Shown one piece after another: positions 27,917-38,579 of a DNA stretch of 64,000 nt (its first letter is position 1; each line of letters starts with the position of its first letter). Below the pieces are notes generated by a model. The model did no database searches, was not told the origin of the DNA, and saw nothing but the letters and a program-made list of their open reading frames with translations. Position numbers and translations under genes: made by a program. This DNA comes from a bacterium (GTDB taxonomy: Bacteria; Pseudomonadota; Alphaproteobacteria; Rhodobacterales; Rhodobacteraceae): the NCBI GenBank assembly GCA_016124195.1, contig WGOE01000006.1:372001-436000 (forward strand). Direction: 5' to 3'.

Positions 27917-28222
27917 ATGATCGGACTGGAACACTACCTGGCAGTGGCGGCGGCTTTGTTCGTCATTGGCATCTTTGGCATCTTCCTCAACCGGAAGAAC
28001 GTGATCGTCATCCTGATGTCGATCGAACTGATGCTTCTGGCCGTGAACATCAACTTCGTGGCCTTTTCCTCGAAATCGGGCGATCTGGTGGGGCAGGTGT
28101 TCAGCCTGTTCATCCTGACCGTCGCCGCAGCCGAGGCCGCCATCGGCCTGGCCATCCTGGTCGTGTTCTTCCGCAACCGCGGCACGATTGAAGTCGAAGA
28201 CGCGAACGTGATGAAGGGCTGA
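27917..28222 (+). CDS. nuoK: NADH-quinone oxidoreductase subunit K
   Basis: NuoK is the ND4L homologue, three helices that link NuoJ to the antiporter-like subunits. The 101-residue protein contains [20 protein letters not shown], the [17 protein letters not shown] stretch with the conserved membrane glutamate, and [16 protein letters not shown] with the second key glutamate. A good ribosome site (CGGAGGGA) lies between the inverted repeat and the ATG, which lets nuoK be initiated independently of nuoJ. Confidence 0.98.
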   Translation: MIGLEHYLAVAAALFVIGIFGIFLNRKNVIVILMSIELMLLAVNINFVAFSSKSGDLVGQVFSLFILTVAAAEAAIGLAILVVFFRNRGTIEVEDANVMKG

Positions 28223-28226
28223 GGAT

Positions 28227-30236
28227 ATGGTGTCGGTGATCCTCCTCGCACCTCTGGTGGGTGCATTAATCTGCGGCTTTTTCTGGCGCCTCATCGGCGA
28301 GAGAACCGGGCAGATCATCTCCACGGGCCTGTTGTTTCTGGCCGCCGTGCTGTCCTGGTATGTCTTCCTGACCTTCAACGGCACCACGCAGCACATCGAA
28401 CTGATGCGCTGGGTCGAAAGCGGCACGCTCAGCACCGATTGGGCGATCCGACTCGACCGGTTGACGGCGATCATGCTGATCGTGGTCACCACGGTTTCCG
28501 CGCTCGTCCATCTCTACAGTTTCGGCTACATGGCGCATGATGAGAACTGGGGCCATGACGAGCCCTATCGGGCGCGCTTCTTCGCCTATCTGTCGTTCTT
28601 CACCTTCGCCATGCTGGCGCTGGTCACCTCTGACAATCTGATCCAGATGTTCTTCGGCTGGGAGGGTGTCGGCGTGGCCTCTTACCTGCTGATCGGCTTT
28701 TACTACCGCAAGCCTTCCGCGGCTGCGGCGGCGATCAAGGCTTTCGTCGTCAACCGTGTCGGCGACTTCGGCTTTGCGCTTGGCATCTTCGGCCTGTTCT
28801 ACCTGACCGACTCGATCAAGTTCGACGATGTCTTTGCAGCCGCCCCGACGATCGGGGGCGAGACCCTGCATTTCCTCTGGGGCAACTGGAATGCCGCCAA
28901 TGTGCTGGGGGTCCTGTTGTTCATCGGCGCTTGCGGCAAGTCGGCGCAGCTGTTCCTGCACACCTGGCTGCCTGACGCGATGGAGGGTCCGACCCCGGTT
29001 TCCGCGCTGATCCACGCGGCCACCATGGTGACGGCGGGCGTCTTCCTTGTCTGCCGGATGTCGCCGCTTTACGAATTCGCGCCCGACGCCAAGATGTTCA
29101 TCGTGGTGATCGGCGCCTCGACCGCCTTCTTTGCCGCGACCGTCGGCCTCGTGCAGAACGACATCAAGCGCGTGATCGCCTATTCGACCTGTTCGCAGCT
29201 GGGCTACATGTTCGCGGCGGCCGGTTCGGGCGTCTACGGCGTGGCGATGTTCCATCTGCTGACCCATGCCTTCTTCAAGGCCATGCTGTTCCTCGGCGCC
29301 GGTTCGGTCATCACCGCGATGCACCATGAACAGGACATGCGGAACTACGGCGGCCTGCGCAAGAAGGTGCCGCTGACCTTCTGGGCGATGATGATCGGCA
29401 CTCTGGCGATCACCGGCGTCGGCATCCCCTTCTCGGGCGAGGCCTTCGGCGTGCCGATCGGCTTTGCCGGCTTCCTGTCCAAGGACGCGATCATCGAAAG
29501 CACCTATGCTGGCGGGTCTATCTACGGCTTCACGCTTCTGGTCGTGGCTGCGGCCTTCACCAGCTTCTATTCCTGGCGGCTGATGTTCCTGACCTTCTAT
29601 GGCGAGGCGCGGGGCGACCATCACGCGCATGATCATGCCAAGGAAAGCCCGCTGGTCATGACCATTCCGCTGGTCGTCCTGGCCGTGGGTGCTGTCTTTG
29701 CCGGCATGGCCTGGTACAACGACTTCTTTGGCAACGTCGAGACGATGTCGCACTTCTTCTCGCTGAAGGAAGGGGCCGCGCCGGGCGCCGGTGCCATCTA
29801 TTACGGCGAGGCCAACAAGGTGCTCGAGACCGCGCATCAAAGCCCGGCCTGGGTCAGCCTGTCGCCCTTCGTGGCCATGCTTCTGGGTTTTGGCGTGGCG
29901 TACCAGTTCTATATCCGCAAGCCCTATCTGCCCGCGCTCTGGGCGGAAAATCAGGCGCCGCTCTACCGCTTCCTTCTGAACAAATGGTACTTTGACGAGC
30001 TTTACGAGGTGATCTTCGTGCGCGCGGCCAAGGCCCTGGGGCGGCTTTTGTGGAAGCGCGGCGATGGCGACATCATCGACGGCACGCTGAACGGCGTGGC
30101 CATGGGGATCGTTCCCTTCTTCACCCGGTTGGCAGGGCGCGCCCAGTCCGGCTATATCTTCACCTATGCCTTCGCCATGGTTCTGGGGATCGCCGTGCTG
30201 ATCACCTGGATGACCATCGCCGGGGGGACGCACTGA
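28227..30236 (+). CDS. nuoL: NADH-quinone oxidoreductase subunit L
   Basis: NuoL is the ND5 homologue and the most distal proton pump, with the long lateral helix. The 669-residue protein has many membrane helices. It shows [70 protein letters not shown] and the C-terminal lateral-helix segment. A His-rich loop (HHAHDHAKE) appears between helices, as in some homologues. nuoM overlaps the stop (TGATG). Confidence 0.98.
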   Translation: MVSVILLAPLVGALICGFFWRLIGERTGQIISTGLLFLAAVLSWYVFLTFNGTTQHIELMRWVESGTLSTDWAIRLDRLTAIMLIVVTTVSALVHLYSFGYMAHDENWGHDEPYRARFFAYLSFFTFAMLALVTSDNLIQMFFGWEGVGVASYLLIGFYYRKPSAAAAAIKAFVVNRVGDFGFALGIFGLFYLTDSIKFDDVFAAAPTIGGETLHFLWGNWNAANVLGVLLFIGACGKSAQLFLHTWLPDAMEGPTPVSALIHAATMVTAGVFLVCRMSPLYEFAPDAKMFIVVIGASTAFFAATVGLVQNDIKRVIAYSTCSQLGYMFAAAGSGVYGVAMFHLLTHAFFKAMLFLGAGSVITAMHHEQDMRNYGGLRKKVPLTFWAMMIGTLAITGVGIPFSGEAFGVPIGFAGFLSKDAIIESTYAGGSIYGFTLLVVAAAFTSFYSWRLMFLTFYGEARGDHHAHDHAKESPLVMTIPLVVLAVGAVFAGMAWYNDFFGNVETMSHFFSLKEGAAPGAGAIYYGEANKVLETAHQSPAWVSLSPFVAMLLGFGVAYQFYIRKPYLPALWAENQAPLYRFLLNKWYFDELYEVIFVRAAKALGRLLWKRGDGDIIDGTLNGVAMGIVPFFTRLAGRAQSGYIFTYAFAMVLGIAVLITWMTIAGGTH

Positions 30237-31786
30237 TGAACAACCTTCTGTCTATCGTCACCTTCATCCCCGCGGTCGCGGCGGTGATCCTCGCGCTGTT
30301 CCTGCGCGGCAATGATCCGGCCGCGCAGCGCAACGCCAAGTGGCTGGCGCTGTTCGCCACCAGCCTCAGCTTTCTGGTCTCGCTTCTCGTGCTCAAGGGC
30401 TTCGATCCGGCCAACGTGGGCTTTCAGTTCGTCGAGGATCGGCCCTGGGTCCTGGGCCTGCATTACAAGATGGGGGTGGATGGCATCTCGATCCTCTTCG
30501 TGATGCTGACCACCTTCCTGATGCCGATCACGATTGCCTCCTGCTGGAACGTCACGGACCGGGTGAAGGACTACATGATCGCGTTTCTGCTGTTGGAGAC
30601 GCTGATGCTGGGCGTCTTCACCGCGCTGGACCTCGTGCTGTTCTACCTGTTCTTCGAGGCCGGCCTGATCCCCATGTTCCTGATCATCGGCATCTGGGGC
30701 GGGGTGAACCGGATCTATGCCTCGTTCAAGTTCTTCCTCTACACGTTCCTCGGTTCGGTTCTGATGCTGGTGGCCATGGTGGCGATGTACAAGGCCGCCG
30801 GCACCACCGACATTCCCACGCTGATGACCTTCAAGTTCAGCCATGACCCGATCGTGGTTCTGGGCATGAATGTCACCGGTGGCCTGCAGACCCTGCTGTT
30901 CCTCGCCTTCTTCGCGAGCTTTGCGGTCAAGATGCCGATGTGGCCGGTTCATACCTGGCTGCCCGATGCCCACGTGCAGGCGCCCACGGCGGGTTCGGTC
31001 GTGCTGGCCGCGATCCTGCTGAAGATGGGCGGCTACGGCTTCCTGCGCTTTTCGATGCCGATGTTCCCGGTGGCAGCACATCTCTGGACGCCCTTGGTCT
31101 TCTGGATGAGTGCCATTGCCATCGTCTACACCTCGCTCGTGGCGCTGGTGCAGCAGGACATGAAGAAGCTGGTGGCCTATTCCTCGGTCGCGCATATGGG
31201 TTACGTCACCATGGGCATCTTCGCGATGAACCCGCAGGGTGTCGACGGTGCGATCTTCCAGATGCTGAGCCACGGCTTCGTCTCGGGTGCGATGTTCCTT
31301 TGCGTCGGCGTGATTTATGACCGCATGCACACCCGCGAGATCGACGCCTATGGCGGGCTGATCAACCGGATGCCGGCCTATGCGCTGGTCTTCATGTTCT
31401 TCACCATGGCCAACGTGGGCCTGCCGGGCACCAGCGGTTTCGTGGGTGAATTCCTGACCCTGATGGGCACCTTCCAGGCCGATACCTGGGTGGCCGCCGT
31501 CGCCACCTCTGGCGTGATCCTGTCGGCGGCCTATGGTCTGTGGCTTTACCGCCGCGTGGTCTTTGGCGCGCTGGTCAAGGAAAGCCTCAAGACCATCACC
31601 GACATGACCCGGCGCGAGCGGGCGATCTTTGCGCCCCTGATCGTGATGAGCCTTCTGCTCGGCGTCTATCCCAAGGTGGTGACCGACATCATCGACCCGT
31701 CGGTCGGCGCGCTGATCACCCAATTCCGCGCCGATGTGCCGGTCGAGGCGCAGGCCCCGTCCACCACCGCGCAAGCATCGAACTGA
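30236..31786 (+). CDS. nuoM: NADH-quinone oxidoreductase subunit M
   Basis: NuoM is the ND4 homologue, an antiporter-like proton-pumping subunit. The 516-residue protein includes [20 protein letters not shown] with the key membrane glutamate, [20 protein letters not shown] with the key lysine, and [18 protein letters not shown] at 30236 overlaps the nuoL stop; a longer in-frame extension upstream lies inside nuoL and is rejected. The Gln/Thr-rich C-terminus ([13 protein letters not shown]) is variable. Confidence 0.98.
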   Translation: MNNLLSIVTFIPAVAAVILALFLRGNDPAAQRNAKWLALFATSLSFLVSLLVLKGFDPANVGFQFVEDRPWVLGLHYKMGVDGISILFVMLTTFLMPITIASCWNVTDRVKDYMIAFLLLETLMLGVFTALDLVLFYLFFEAGLIPMFLIIGIWGGVNRIYASFKFFLYTFLGSVLMLVAMVAMYKAAGTTDIPTLMTFKFSHDPIVVLGMNVTGGLQTLLFLAFFASFAVKMPMWPVHTWLPDAHVQAPTAGSVVLAAILLKMGGYGFLRFSMPMFPVAAHLWTPLVFWMSAIAIVYTSLVALVQQDMKKLVAYSSVAHMGYVTMGIFAMNPQGVDGAIFQMLSHGFVSGAMFLCVGVIYDRMHTREIDAYGGLINRMPAYALVFMFFTMANVGLPGTSGFVGEFLTLMGTFQADTWVAAVATSGVILSAAYGLWLYRRVVFGALVKESLKTITDMTRRERAIFAPLIVMSLLLGVYPKVVTDIIDPSVGALITQFRADVPVEAQAPSTTAQASN

Positions 31787-31798
31787 GAGGGCGCTTCC

Positions 31799-33235
31799 AT
31801 GTTGACCCAAGATCTCCATACGGTTCTGCCCGAACTGGTCCTTGCGATCTATACGATGGCGGCGCTGATGTTCGCCGTCTACACCGGCAAGGACAGCGTG
31901 ACCTCGGCGCTGACCTGGGCCACGGCCGGGCTGATGGCGGCGCTGGCGCTCTGGATCGGCGCGGGCGAGGCCGGCAGCCATACGGCCTTCGGCGGGCTCT
32001 TCGTCGACGACGCCTTTGCCCGTTTTGCCAAGGTGACGATCCTGCTGTCGGCCGCCGCGGTTCTGGTGATCAGCCAGGATTTCATGGCTCGCCGCGGTCT
32101 GGCGCGCTTTGAATATCCGATCCTTCTGGCCTTGGCGACGATCGGCATGATGGCGATGGTCTCGGCCGGCGACCTCATGTCGCTCTACATGGGGTTGGAA
32201 CTGCAATCCCTGGCGCTTTACGTCGTGGCCTCGATCCAGCGCGACAGCGCCAAATCGACCGAGGCCGGGTTGAAGTATTTCGTCCTCGGCGCCCTGTCGT
32301 CGGGCCTTTTGCTCTACGGTGCCTCGCTGGTCTATGGCTATGCCGGCACCACGGGCTTTGCCGGCATCCTGACCACGGTGCAGCATGGTGTGCCGGTCGG
32401 CCTGCTGATCGGGCTGGTCTTCATGCTGTCGGGTCTGGCTTTCAAGATCTCGGCCGCGCCCTTCCACATGTGGACGCCCGACGTTTACGAAGGCGCGCCG
32501 ACCCCGGTCACCGCCTTCTTCGCCACGGCGCCCAAGGTCGCCGCCATGGCGCTGATCGCCCGGCTTGTGGAGGGGGCCTTCGGCGGCATCACCCCGCAGT
32601 GGAGCCAGGTTCTGGCCGCACTTTCGGTCGTCTCGATGTTCGTGGGCGCCATTGCCGCCATCGGTCAGCGCGACATCAAGCGCCTGATGGCCTATTCCTC
32701 AATCGCGCACATGGGCTTTGCGCTGATGGGCCTCGCCGCCGGGACCGCCTTTGGCGTGCAGGCCATGCTGATCTACATGGCGATCTATGTCACGATGAAC
32801 GTCGGCACCTTCGCCTTCGTCATGTCGCTGGAGATGGGCGGCAAGCCGGTCACCGACATCGGCCTGTTGAACCAGTTCTCCAAGCGCGAGCCGTTGAAGG
32901 CGCTGGCCGTGCTGGTCCTGATGTTCTCGCTGGCCGGTGTGCCGCCGATGCTGGGCTTTTTCGGAAAATTCTATGTGCTGAAGGCGGCGGTGGATGCGGG
33001 GATGTCCTGGCTCGCCGTGGCGGGTGTGGTGGCCTCGGTGATCGGTGCCTTCTACTACCTGCGCATCGTGTTCTACATGTACTTCGGGGCCGATCAGGAG
33101 GGTGCCGAAAGCCGCATGGCGCCGGCGCAATGGGTTGCGCTGATGGGTGTGGCGGTGATCATGCTGGCCGCCATCGTGAACTTCTTCGGCATCGAACCCG
33201 CGGCCGTGGCTGCCGCTGCCTCGCTTGTCGGCTGA
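31799..33235 (+). CDS. nuoN: NADH-quinone oxidoreductase subunit N
   Basis: NuoN is the ND2 homologue, the third antiporter-like subunit. The 478-residue protein shows [60 protein letters not shown] and [20 protein letters not shown]. It is the last complex I gene. Its final codons overlap the birA start by 11 nt, so biotin ligase is translated from the nuo message. Confidence 0.98.
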   Translation: MLTQDLHTVLPELVLAIYTMAALMFAVYTGKDSVTSALTWATAGLMAALALWIGAGEAGSHTAFGGLFVDDAFARFAKVTILLSAAAVLVISQDFMARRGLARFEYPILLALATIGMMAMVSAGDLMSLYMGLELQSLALYVVASIQRDSAKSTEAGLKYFVLGALSSGLLLYGASLVYGYAGTTGFAGILTTVQHGVPVGLLIGLVFMLSGLAFKISAAPFHMWTPDVYEGAPTPVTAFFATAPKVAAMALIARLVEGAFGGITPQWSQVLAALSVVSMFVGAIAAIGQRDIKRLMAYSSIAHMGFALMGLAAGTAFGVQAMLIYMAIYVTMNVGTFAFVMSLEMGGKPVTDIGLLNQFSKREPLKALAVLVLMFSLAGVPPMLGFFGKFYVLKAAVDAGMSWLAVAGVVASVIGAFYYLRIVFYMYFGADQEGAESRMAPAQWVALMGVAVIMLAAIVNFFGIEPAAVAAAASLVG

Positions 33236-33986
33236 GCCGCCCCTCTGGCCCGCCGGTGTGGCGCGCCACATCTGCGAAAGCCTCGACAGCACCAATGCCC
33301 ATGCCTTGAGGCTGGCCCCGCAGACGCCGGGGCCAGCTTGGTTTCTGGCCCATGAGCAGACCTCGGGCAAGGGCCGCCGGGCGCGGCCCTGGGTCAGCCC
33401 GCGCGGCAACTTTCACGCCTCCTTGCTGCTGCACCCGACCGAGCCCGCGGCCGAGGTGGCGCTGCGCACTTTTGCCGCTGCCCTCGCCCTGCGCGAGGCG
33501 CTGGTGGCCCTGACCGACCTGCCACAGGCCTTCACGCTGAAATGGCCCAACGACGTCTTGTTGAACGGCGGCAAGCTCGCAGGGATCCTGCTGGAAAGCA
33601 CGGCCTCCGGTCAGGGCGTGGCCCATCTGGCCATCGGCATCGGGGTCAACCTGCTGGCCGCCCCCGATGCGAGCCAGGTCGAGCCCGGCGCGCTGGCTCC
33701 GGTGTCGCTTTTCCAGGAGACCGGCCTGCGCATCGCACCCGAGACCCTGCTGAGCCACCTCGCCGCCGCCTATGCCCGCTGGGAGGCCACCTTCACCACA
33801 GAAGGTTTCGCCCCCCTGCGCGCCGCCTGGCTTTCCCATGCCGCGCGCCTGGGCGAGGTGATCCGGGCCCGCACCGGGGCAATCACCCAGACCGGCCGGT
33901 TTGAAACCATCGACCCGTCCGGAAACCTCATCCTGACCACGGCCGATGGCCGCAGGTCGATCCCCGCCGCCGAGGTCTTCTTCTGA
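33225..33986 (+). CDS. birA: Biotin-[acetyl-CoA-carboxylase] ligase (short form)
   Basis: BirA attaches biotin to the carboxyl-carrier protein of acetyl-CoA carboxylase. The 253-residue protein begins directly with the catalytic domain ([15 protein letters not shown]). It has the ATP/biotin loop [13 protein letters not shown], a GRGRRGR-type motif, and [19 protein letters not shown]. The N-terminal DNA-binding domain of E. coli BirA is missing, so it is an enzyme only, not a repressor. The longest start is TTG at 33225, inside the nuoN end; no ATG fits better. Confidence 0.93.
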   Translation: MSAEPPLWPAGVARHICESLDSTNAHALRLAPQTPGPAWFLAHEQTSGKGRRARPWVSPRGNFHASLLLHPTEPAAEVALRTFAAALALREALVALTDLPQAFTLKWPNDVLLNGGKLAGILLESTASGQGVAHLAIGIGVNLLAAPDASQVEPGALAPVSLFQETGLRIAPETLLSHLAAAYARWEATFTTEGFAPLRAAWLSHAARLGEVIRARTGAITQTGRFETIDPSGNLILTTADGRRSIPAAEVFF

Positions 33987-33997
33987 TGCCCGCCCTC

Positions 33998-34051
33998 TTC
34001 ATCTGTTCGTAAATATCCCACGGGGAGCGCGAGGGGTGTGAAACCCCTCGC
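33998..34051 (-). repeat. Dispersed intergenic hairpin element, copy D
   Basis: Read on the minus strand, the stem CGAGGGG/CCCCTCG encloses the loop TTTCACA, then CTCCCCGTGGGATATTTACGAACA follows in part. It is between birA and coaX. The stem differs from copy A at paired positions, keeping base pairing. Confidence 0.85.
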
Positions 34052-34077
34052 TGCCCCGGCCAGCCATGAGGCGCCCG

Positions 34078-34872
34078 ATGCTTCTCGCCATTGACTGCGG
34101 CAACACCAACACCGTGTTTTCCATCTGGGACGGCGCGAAATTCCGCGCGACCTGGCGGATTTCGACCGATCACAAACGTACAGCGGACGAATATTTCGTC
34201 TGGCTGTCCTCGTTGATGGCGCTGACCAAGGTCGAGGCGCATGTGACCGAGGCGATCATCTCCTCGACCGTGCCGCGCGTGGTCTTCAACCTGCGCGTCC
34301 TGTGCAACCGCTACTTCGATTGCAGGCCCCTGGTGGTGGGAAAGCCGGAATGCCGCCTGCCGGTGCCGCCGCGGGTCGATCAGGGCACCACGGTCGGGCC
34401 GGACCGGCTGGTCAACACGGTCGCGGGCTTTCACCGGCATGGTGGCAATCTGATCGTGGTGGATTTCGGCACGGCCACCACCTTTGACGTGGTCGATGAC
34501 GATGGCGCCTATGTGGGCGGCGTCATCGCCCCCGGTGCCAACCTCTCGCTCGAGGCGTTGCACATGGCCGCCGCGGCCCTGCCGCATGTCGATGTGGCAC
34601 GGCCGATGCGCGCCATCGGCACGAATACGGTGGCCTGCATGCAATCCGGCGTGTATTGGGGCTATATCGGTCTGGTCGAGGGCATCGTGCGCGAAGTGCG
34701 CAAGGAACGTCCTGCCCCGATGAAAGTCATTGCGACTGGCGGGCTTGCCCCGTTGTTCGCGCAAGGAACCGAGCTATTTGACGCGGTCGAGGATGACCTG
34801 ACCATGCATGGTCTGGTCCTGATCCAAAGCTTTAACAAAGAGAGTGCCGATGCCCCCGATGAAACCCGGTGA
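34078..34872 (+). CDS. coaX: Type III pantothenate kinase
   Basis: CoaX phosphorylates pantothenate, the first step of coenzyme A synthesis, and is the CoaA-independent form. The protein starts MLLAIDCGNTNTVFSIWDG, with the phosphate-binding DxGNTN motif, and shows GPDRLVNTVAG, VDFGTATTFDVVDDDGAYVGG (in part) and GVIAPGANLS. ATG at 34066 would add four residues; 34078 gives the family start and has GAGG upstream. The 3' end overlaps rnj by about 20 nt. CoA and biotin genes here form a small cofactor cluster. Confidence 0.95.
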   Translation: MLLAIDCGNTNTVFSIWDGAKFRATWRISTDHKRTADEYFVWLSSLMALTKVEAHVTEAIISSTVPRVVFNLRVLCNRYFDCRPLVVGKPECRLPVPPRVDQGTTVGPDRLVNTVAGFHRHGGNLIVVDFGTATTFDVVDDDGAYVGGVIAPGANLSLEALHMAAAALPHVDVARPMRAIGTNTVACMQSGVYWGYIGLVEGIVREVRKERPAPMKVIATGGLAPLFAQGTELFDAVEDDLTMHGLVLIQSFNKESADAPDETR

Positions 34873-36538
34873 GCGACTGATATACCTTCCCTTGGGCGGC
34901 GCCGGCGAGATCGGCATGAACGCCTATGTCTATGGCTATGGCATGCCGGGGAAAGAGCGGCTGATCCTGGTCGATCTGGGCGTGGCTTTCCCGGACATGG
35001 ACGGTTCGCCCGGGGTGGACCTGATCATGGCCGACATCAAGTGGCTGACCGACCGGCTGGACCGGCTCGAGGCGATTTTCATCACCCATGCCCATGAGGA
35101 CCACATCGGTGCCCTGCCGCATCTGTGGGCGCAACTGAAAAAGCCGGTCTACGCGCGGGCTTTCACCGCCACCATCGGCCGGATGAAGCTGGAAGAGGCG
35201 GGCCTTGCCCGCGATGCCATCCGCACTGTCAAGCCGCGGCCCGAGACGGTCACCGCCGGCCCCTTCGAGGTGCAATTCGTGCCGGTCAGCCACTCGATCC
35301 CTGAAAGTGCCGCGCTGGTGATCGACACGCCGGCCGGCCGCATCGTGCATTCGGGCGATTTCAAGCTGGATCGCAACCCGATCGTGGGCGAGGCCTGGGA
35401 CGATGCCCGGTTTGAAGAGATCGCCCTGGAGCGTCCGATCAAGGCGCTGATGTGCGATTCGACCAATGTCTTCTCGCCTTTGCCCGGAAGGTCGGAATCC
35501 ACGCTGGCCGTGCCCTTGGCCGAACTGATCGCAGCGCAGGGCGGCATGGTGGTGGCCACGACCTTCGCCTCGAACGTGGCGCGTCTGAAAACGCTGGCCG
35601 AGGCGGGGCGGGCGGCGGGCCGCACGATCTGTCTTCTGGGCCGGGCCATGAAGCGCATGGTGCTGGCGGCCGAAGAGGCGGGCGTTCTGCAGGGCTTTCC
35701 GCGTCACGTGACGCCTGAGGACGCGCTGGAAGTGTCGCGCAAGAACCTGATGCTGATCGTCACCGGCTCGCAGGGCGAACGGCGCGCGGCCTCGGCCCAA
35801 CTGGCGCGCGGCAAATATCTGGGGCTCGAGATGCGCGAGGGCGATACGTTCCTGTTCTCGTCCAAGACCATCCCGGGCAACGAGCGCGACGTCTTGAAGG
35901 TGGTCAATGCCTTTTCGGAAAAGGGCGTGAACATCGTCGATGACACGGGCGGCAGGTATCACGTCTCGGGCCATGCCAACCGGCCGGATCTGGAACATGT
36001 GCACCGGCTGCTGTTGCCCGACATGGTGGTGCCGATGCATGGCGAACACCGGCACCTGCGCGAACATGTGAAGCTGGCCAATGACGCCGGGATCGCCTCG
36101 ATCATCGCGACCAATGGCACGATGGTGAACCTGACAGGCGAGATGCCCGCGGTGGCAGAGCGGATCGAGGCGGGGCGGGTCTATCTGGACGGCACGGCCC
36201 TCGTCGGCGCGCTGGACGGCGTGGTGCGCGAGAGGATCCGCCTGGCGCTGAACGGTCATGTCACGGTAACGGTGATCGTGGACGAGGATGGCGAGGCCTT
36301 GGGCGAGCCCTGGGTCGACACGATGGGCCTGCCTCCCACCGGGCGCGGCGGGCGTGATCTGGCGGAGACGCTGGAGGGCGATCTGGCTGATTTCGTCGAA
36401 GGCGCCGGTCGCAAGGTCATGGCCGATGACGACAAGTTGGAAGAGGCTTTGAAACGCGTCGTGCGTCAGGTCACGATGGAAGAGATCGGCAAGAAGCCAG
36501 AGGTCATCGTGGTGATCAGCCGGCTTTCGTCGGAATAG
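34850..36538 (+). CDS. rnj: Ribonuclease J
   Basis: RNase J is a metallo-beta-lactamase/beta-CASP nuclease with endonuclease and 5'-3' exonuclease activity. It matures rRNA and degrades mRNA in alphaproteobacteria. The roughly 562-residue protein has the zinc motif THAHEDHIGALPHLW, VHSGDFKLD, the beta-CASP stretches and PMHGEHRHLREH. Starts at GTG 34844, ATG 34850 and ATG 34859 are all possible; 34850 is taken. It overlaps coaX. A hairpin repeat and a strong bidirectional terminator follow. Confidence 0.95.
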   Translation: MPPMKPGERLIYLPLGGAGEIGMNAYVYGYGMPGKERLILVDLGVAFPDMDGSPGVDLIMADIKWLTDRLDRLEAIFITHAHEDHIGALPHLWAQLKKPVYARAFTATIGRMKLEEAGLARDAIRTVKPRPETVTAGPFEVQFVPVSHSIPESAALVIDTPAGRIVHSGDFKLDRNPIVGEAWDDARFEEIALERPIKALMCDSTNVFSPLPGRSESTLAVPLAELIAAQGGMVVATTFASNVARLKTLAEAGRAAGRTICLLGRAMKRMVLAAEEAGVLQGFPRHVTPEDALEVSRKNLMLIVTGSQGERRAASAQLARGKYLGLEMREGDTFLFSSKTIPGNERDVLKVVNAFSEKGVNIVDDTGGRYHVSGHANRPDLEHVHRLLLPDMVVPMHGEHRHLREHVKLANDAGIASIIATNGTMVNLTGEMPAVAERIEAGRVYLDGTALVGALDGVVRERIRLALNGHVTVTVIVDEDGEALGEPWVDTMGLPPTGRGGRDLAETLEGDLADFVEGAGRKVMADDDKLEEALKRVVRQVTMEEIGKKPEVIVVISRLSSE

Positions 36539-36569
36539 GGCCCGGGGCCGGGGCGCTCGGCGGACCCGG

Positions 36570-36619
36570 CTGGGGGGTTTCACACCCCCCAGACCCCCCG
36601 TGGGATATATGTGAACAAA
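36570..36619 (+). repeat. Dispersed intergenic hairpin element, copy B
   Basis: The stem CTGGGGGG/CCCCCCAG has loop TTTCACA, followed by ACCCCCCGTGGGATATATG and GAACAAA. The T-A pair replacing the C-G pair of copy A is a compensatory change. It lies just before the rnj terminator. Confidence 0.85.
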
Positions 36620-36631
36620 TGAAGGGGAAAG

Positions 36632-36666
36632 AAAACGCCCGGCTCGATGGGGAGCCGGGCGTTTTT
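36632..36666. terminator. Bidirectional Rho-independent terminator between rnj and the DEAD-box gene
   Basis: An 11-bp perfect stem ACGCCCGGCTC/GAGCCGGGCGT encloses GATGGG. It has AAAA on its left and TTTTT on its right, so it ends transcripts from both convergent genes. Confidence 0.93.
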
Positions 36667-36684
36667 CATGACAAGAGGCGGCGG

Positions 36685-38334
36685 TCAGGCGGCGTTGTTT
36701 TCGCCTTCGTCCTCGTCCGGGGTCGGCTCGGGCACGCGGAAACTGCGCAGGATGAAGTCGGGCACGTGATCGCCCATGCCGACCACACGTTCGTATTGGC
36801 CGGGGTAGGAGGAGCGGTAGGGCCGATCGCTGCGGGAGTCGCTGCGACTGTCACTACGAGACTCACTGCGGTGATCCGCGCGGTGATCGGGGCGCAGCTC
36901 GGGGCGGCGTTCGGTCGGGCTGGAGCGGTCGGCGCTCTGGCGCGGGGGCCGCTCGGTGGTCGGGCGGTCCTGAGAGGCGCGGCTTGGGGCGGGCTGGACG
37001 AGGGTGGGCTCATCAGGCTCGGTGGTTTCGATCACGGGCATCACGTCGCGCGGCTTCACGTCGCCACGCGCCGACGGAAGAACGCTGCCACGCGGGCCGC
37101 GACCAGAGCCGCCGCGACCCGAGGAAGCGGACCGGCTGGAACCACCGCGGCTGCGGTCGGAATTGTCGGAGGCGTCGTCAAGCGCGCCTGCGGGCAGGGC
37201 AGCGCGCGGGATCTGCGCCTTTACCAGATGTTCGATGGCGGCGAGATATTTGTCATCCGCTGGCACGGAAATGCTGAAGGCCTTGCCCAGGCGCCCGGCG
37301 CGCCCGGTGCGGCCGATGCGGTGCACGTAATCTTCGGGATGGGACGGCACATCGAAGTTGAAGACATGGCTGACGGCCGGAATGTCGAGACCGCGCGCCG
37401 CCACATCCGAAGCGATCAGGAGCCGCAACGCGCCGTCACGGAATTCATCGAGCGTTTTGGTGCGGACCGATTGATCGAGGTCGCCATGGATTGGCGCCGC
37501 GTGAAAACCATGCGCTTTCAGCGATTTGGCCACGACATCGACATCCATCTTGCGGTTGCAGAAGACGATGGCATTGGTCAGCGCCTCGCCCTCGGCCTTG
37601 ATCAGCGCGCGCAGGACGGCGCGCTTTTCGGTGAAGCTGCGGTCCTTGCGTGTGGGCGAGAAGGCGAAGAGCTTCTGTTCGATCGAGGTGTTGGCGGTGG
37701 CCTGACGGGCGACCTCGATCTTGGCGGGGTTGTTCAGGAAGGCATTTGTGATGCGCTCGATCTCGGGCGCCATGGTGGCCGAGAAGAACAGCGTCTGCCG
37801 CGTCTTGGGCGTCATCTGGAAGATGCGCTCGATGTCCGGGATGAAGCCCATGTCCAGCATGCGGTCGGCTTCGTCCACCACCATGATCTGCACACCGGTC
37901 AAGAGCAGCTTGCCGCGTTCGAAATGGTCAAGCAGCCGGCCGGGCGTTGCGATCAGCACGTCGACGCCGCGGTCGATCAGCTTGTCCTGATCGCCGAACG
38001 AGACGCCACCGATCAGCAGGGCCTTGGTCAGCTTGGTGTATTTGGCGTATTTGTCGAAGCTTTCGGCCACCTGAGCCGCCAGTTCGCGCGTCGGCGCCAG
38101 CACAAGGCTGCGCGGCATGCGCGCCCGGGCGCGGCCCTGGCCCAGAAGCGTGATCATCGGCAAGGTGAAGCCCGCGGTCTTGCCGGTCCCGGTCTGGGCG
38201 ATGCCCAGCACATCCTGGCCACGCAAGGCCGGCGGGATGGCCTGGGCCTGAATGGGAGTGGGGGTTTCGTAACCGGATTCAACCACGGCTTGCAGCACAC
38301 GTGGGTCCAGTTCAAGGTCAGAGAATTTTGTCAT
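36685..38334 (-). CDS. DEAD-box ATP-dependent RNA helicase with an Arg/Ser-rich tail
   Basis: The 549-residue protein has all core motifs: Q motif (SGYETPTPIQAQAIP), AQTGTGKT (motif I), PTRELAAQ, TPGRLLDH, DEAD (VVDEADRMLDMGF), SAT (FFSATMAP), ARGLDIPAVSHVFN and HRIGRTGRAG. The C-terminal tail of about 170 residues is disordered. It has an RGG/Ser-rich part (SRGGSSRSASSGRGGSGRG) and a run of RSD/RSE triplets (HRSESRSDSRSDSRSD), the kind of tail that binds RNA or drives condensates. ATG at 38334 has AGGA upstream; an earlier in-frame start would add 11 residues. It converges with rnj, another RNA-decay enzyme. Confidence 0.95.
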   Translation of the reverse strand: MTKFSDLELDPRVLQAVVESGYETPTPIQAQAIPPALRGQDVLGIAQTGTGKTAGFTLPMITLLGQGRARARMPRSLVLAPTRELAAQVAESFDKYAKYTKLTKALLIGGVSFGDQDKLIDRGVDVLIATPGRLLDHFERGKLLLTGVQIMVVDEADRMLDMGFIPDIERIFQMTPKTRQTLFFSATMAPEIERITNAFLNNPAKIEVARQATANTSIEQKLFAFSPTRKDRSFTEKRAVLRALIKAEGEALTNAIVFCNRKMDVDVVAKSLKAHGFHAAPIHGDLDQSVRTKTLDEFRDGALRLLIASDVAARGLDIPAVSHVFNFDVPSHPEDYVHRIGRTGRAGRLGKAFSISVPADDKYLAAIEHLVKAQIPRAALPAGALDDASDNSDRSRGGSSRSASSGRGGSGRGPRGSVLPSARGDVKPRDVMPVIETTEPDEPTLVQPAPSRASQDRPTTERPPRQSADRSSPTERRPELRPDHRADHRSESRSDSRSDSRSDRPYRSSYPGQYERVVGMGDHVPDFILRSFRVPEPTPDEDEGENNAA

Positions 38335-38579
38335 CAGCGTCCTGAAAGGGCGGGATCGGCCCGCCATGGGTCATGGGACGCAACTTTCGGGCGTCCCCGC
38401 GTCTTGGGCCAAGCGCCCACGGTCCCGCGGATAACGGAAATCGCCCTTAGGGTCAAGCAATTGCCGCATTTTTGCAGCATTTGGACAGGTTGCTTGAGGT
38501 CTGCTTGCGTTACATGATAGGGGTGCTAACCTCGTTTGAAATGGTGAGGTACGAGTTTTGAAATGGGACGGGTGTAGTG

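Noticed and set aside
28266-32467. Two long minus-strand frames over nuoL, nuoM and nuoN
   Set aside because: They are shadows of membrane-protein genes, very rich in His, Gln and Arg, with no recognisable domain.
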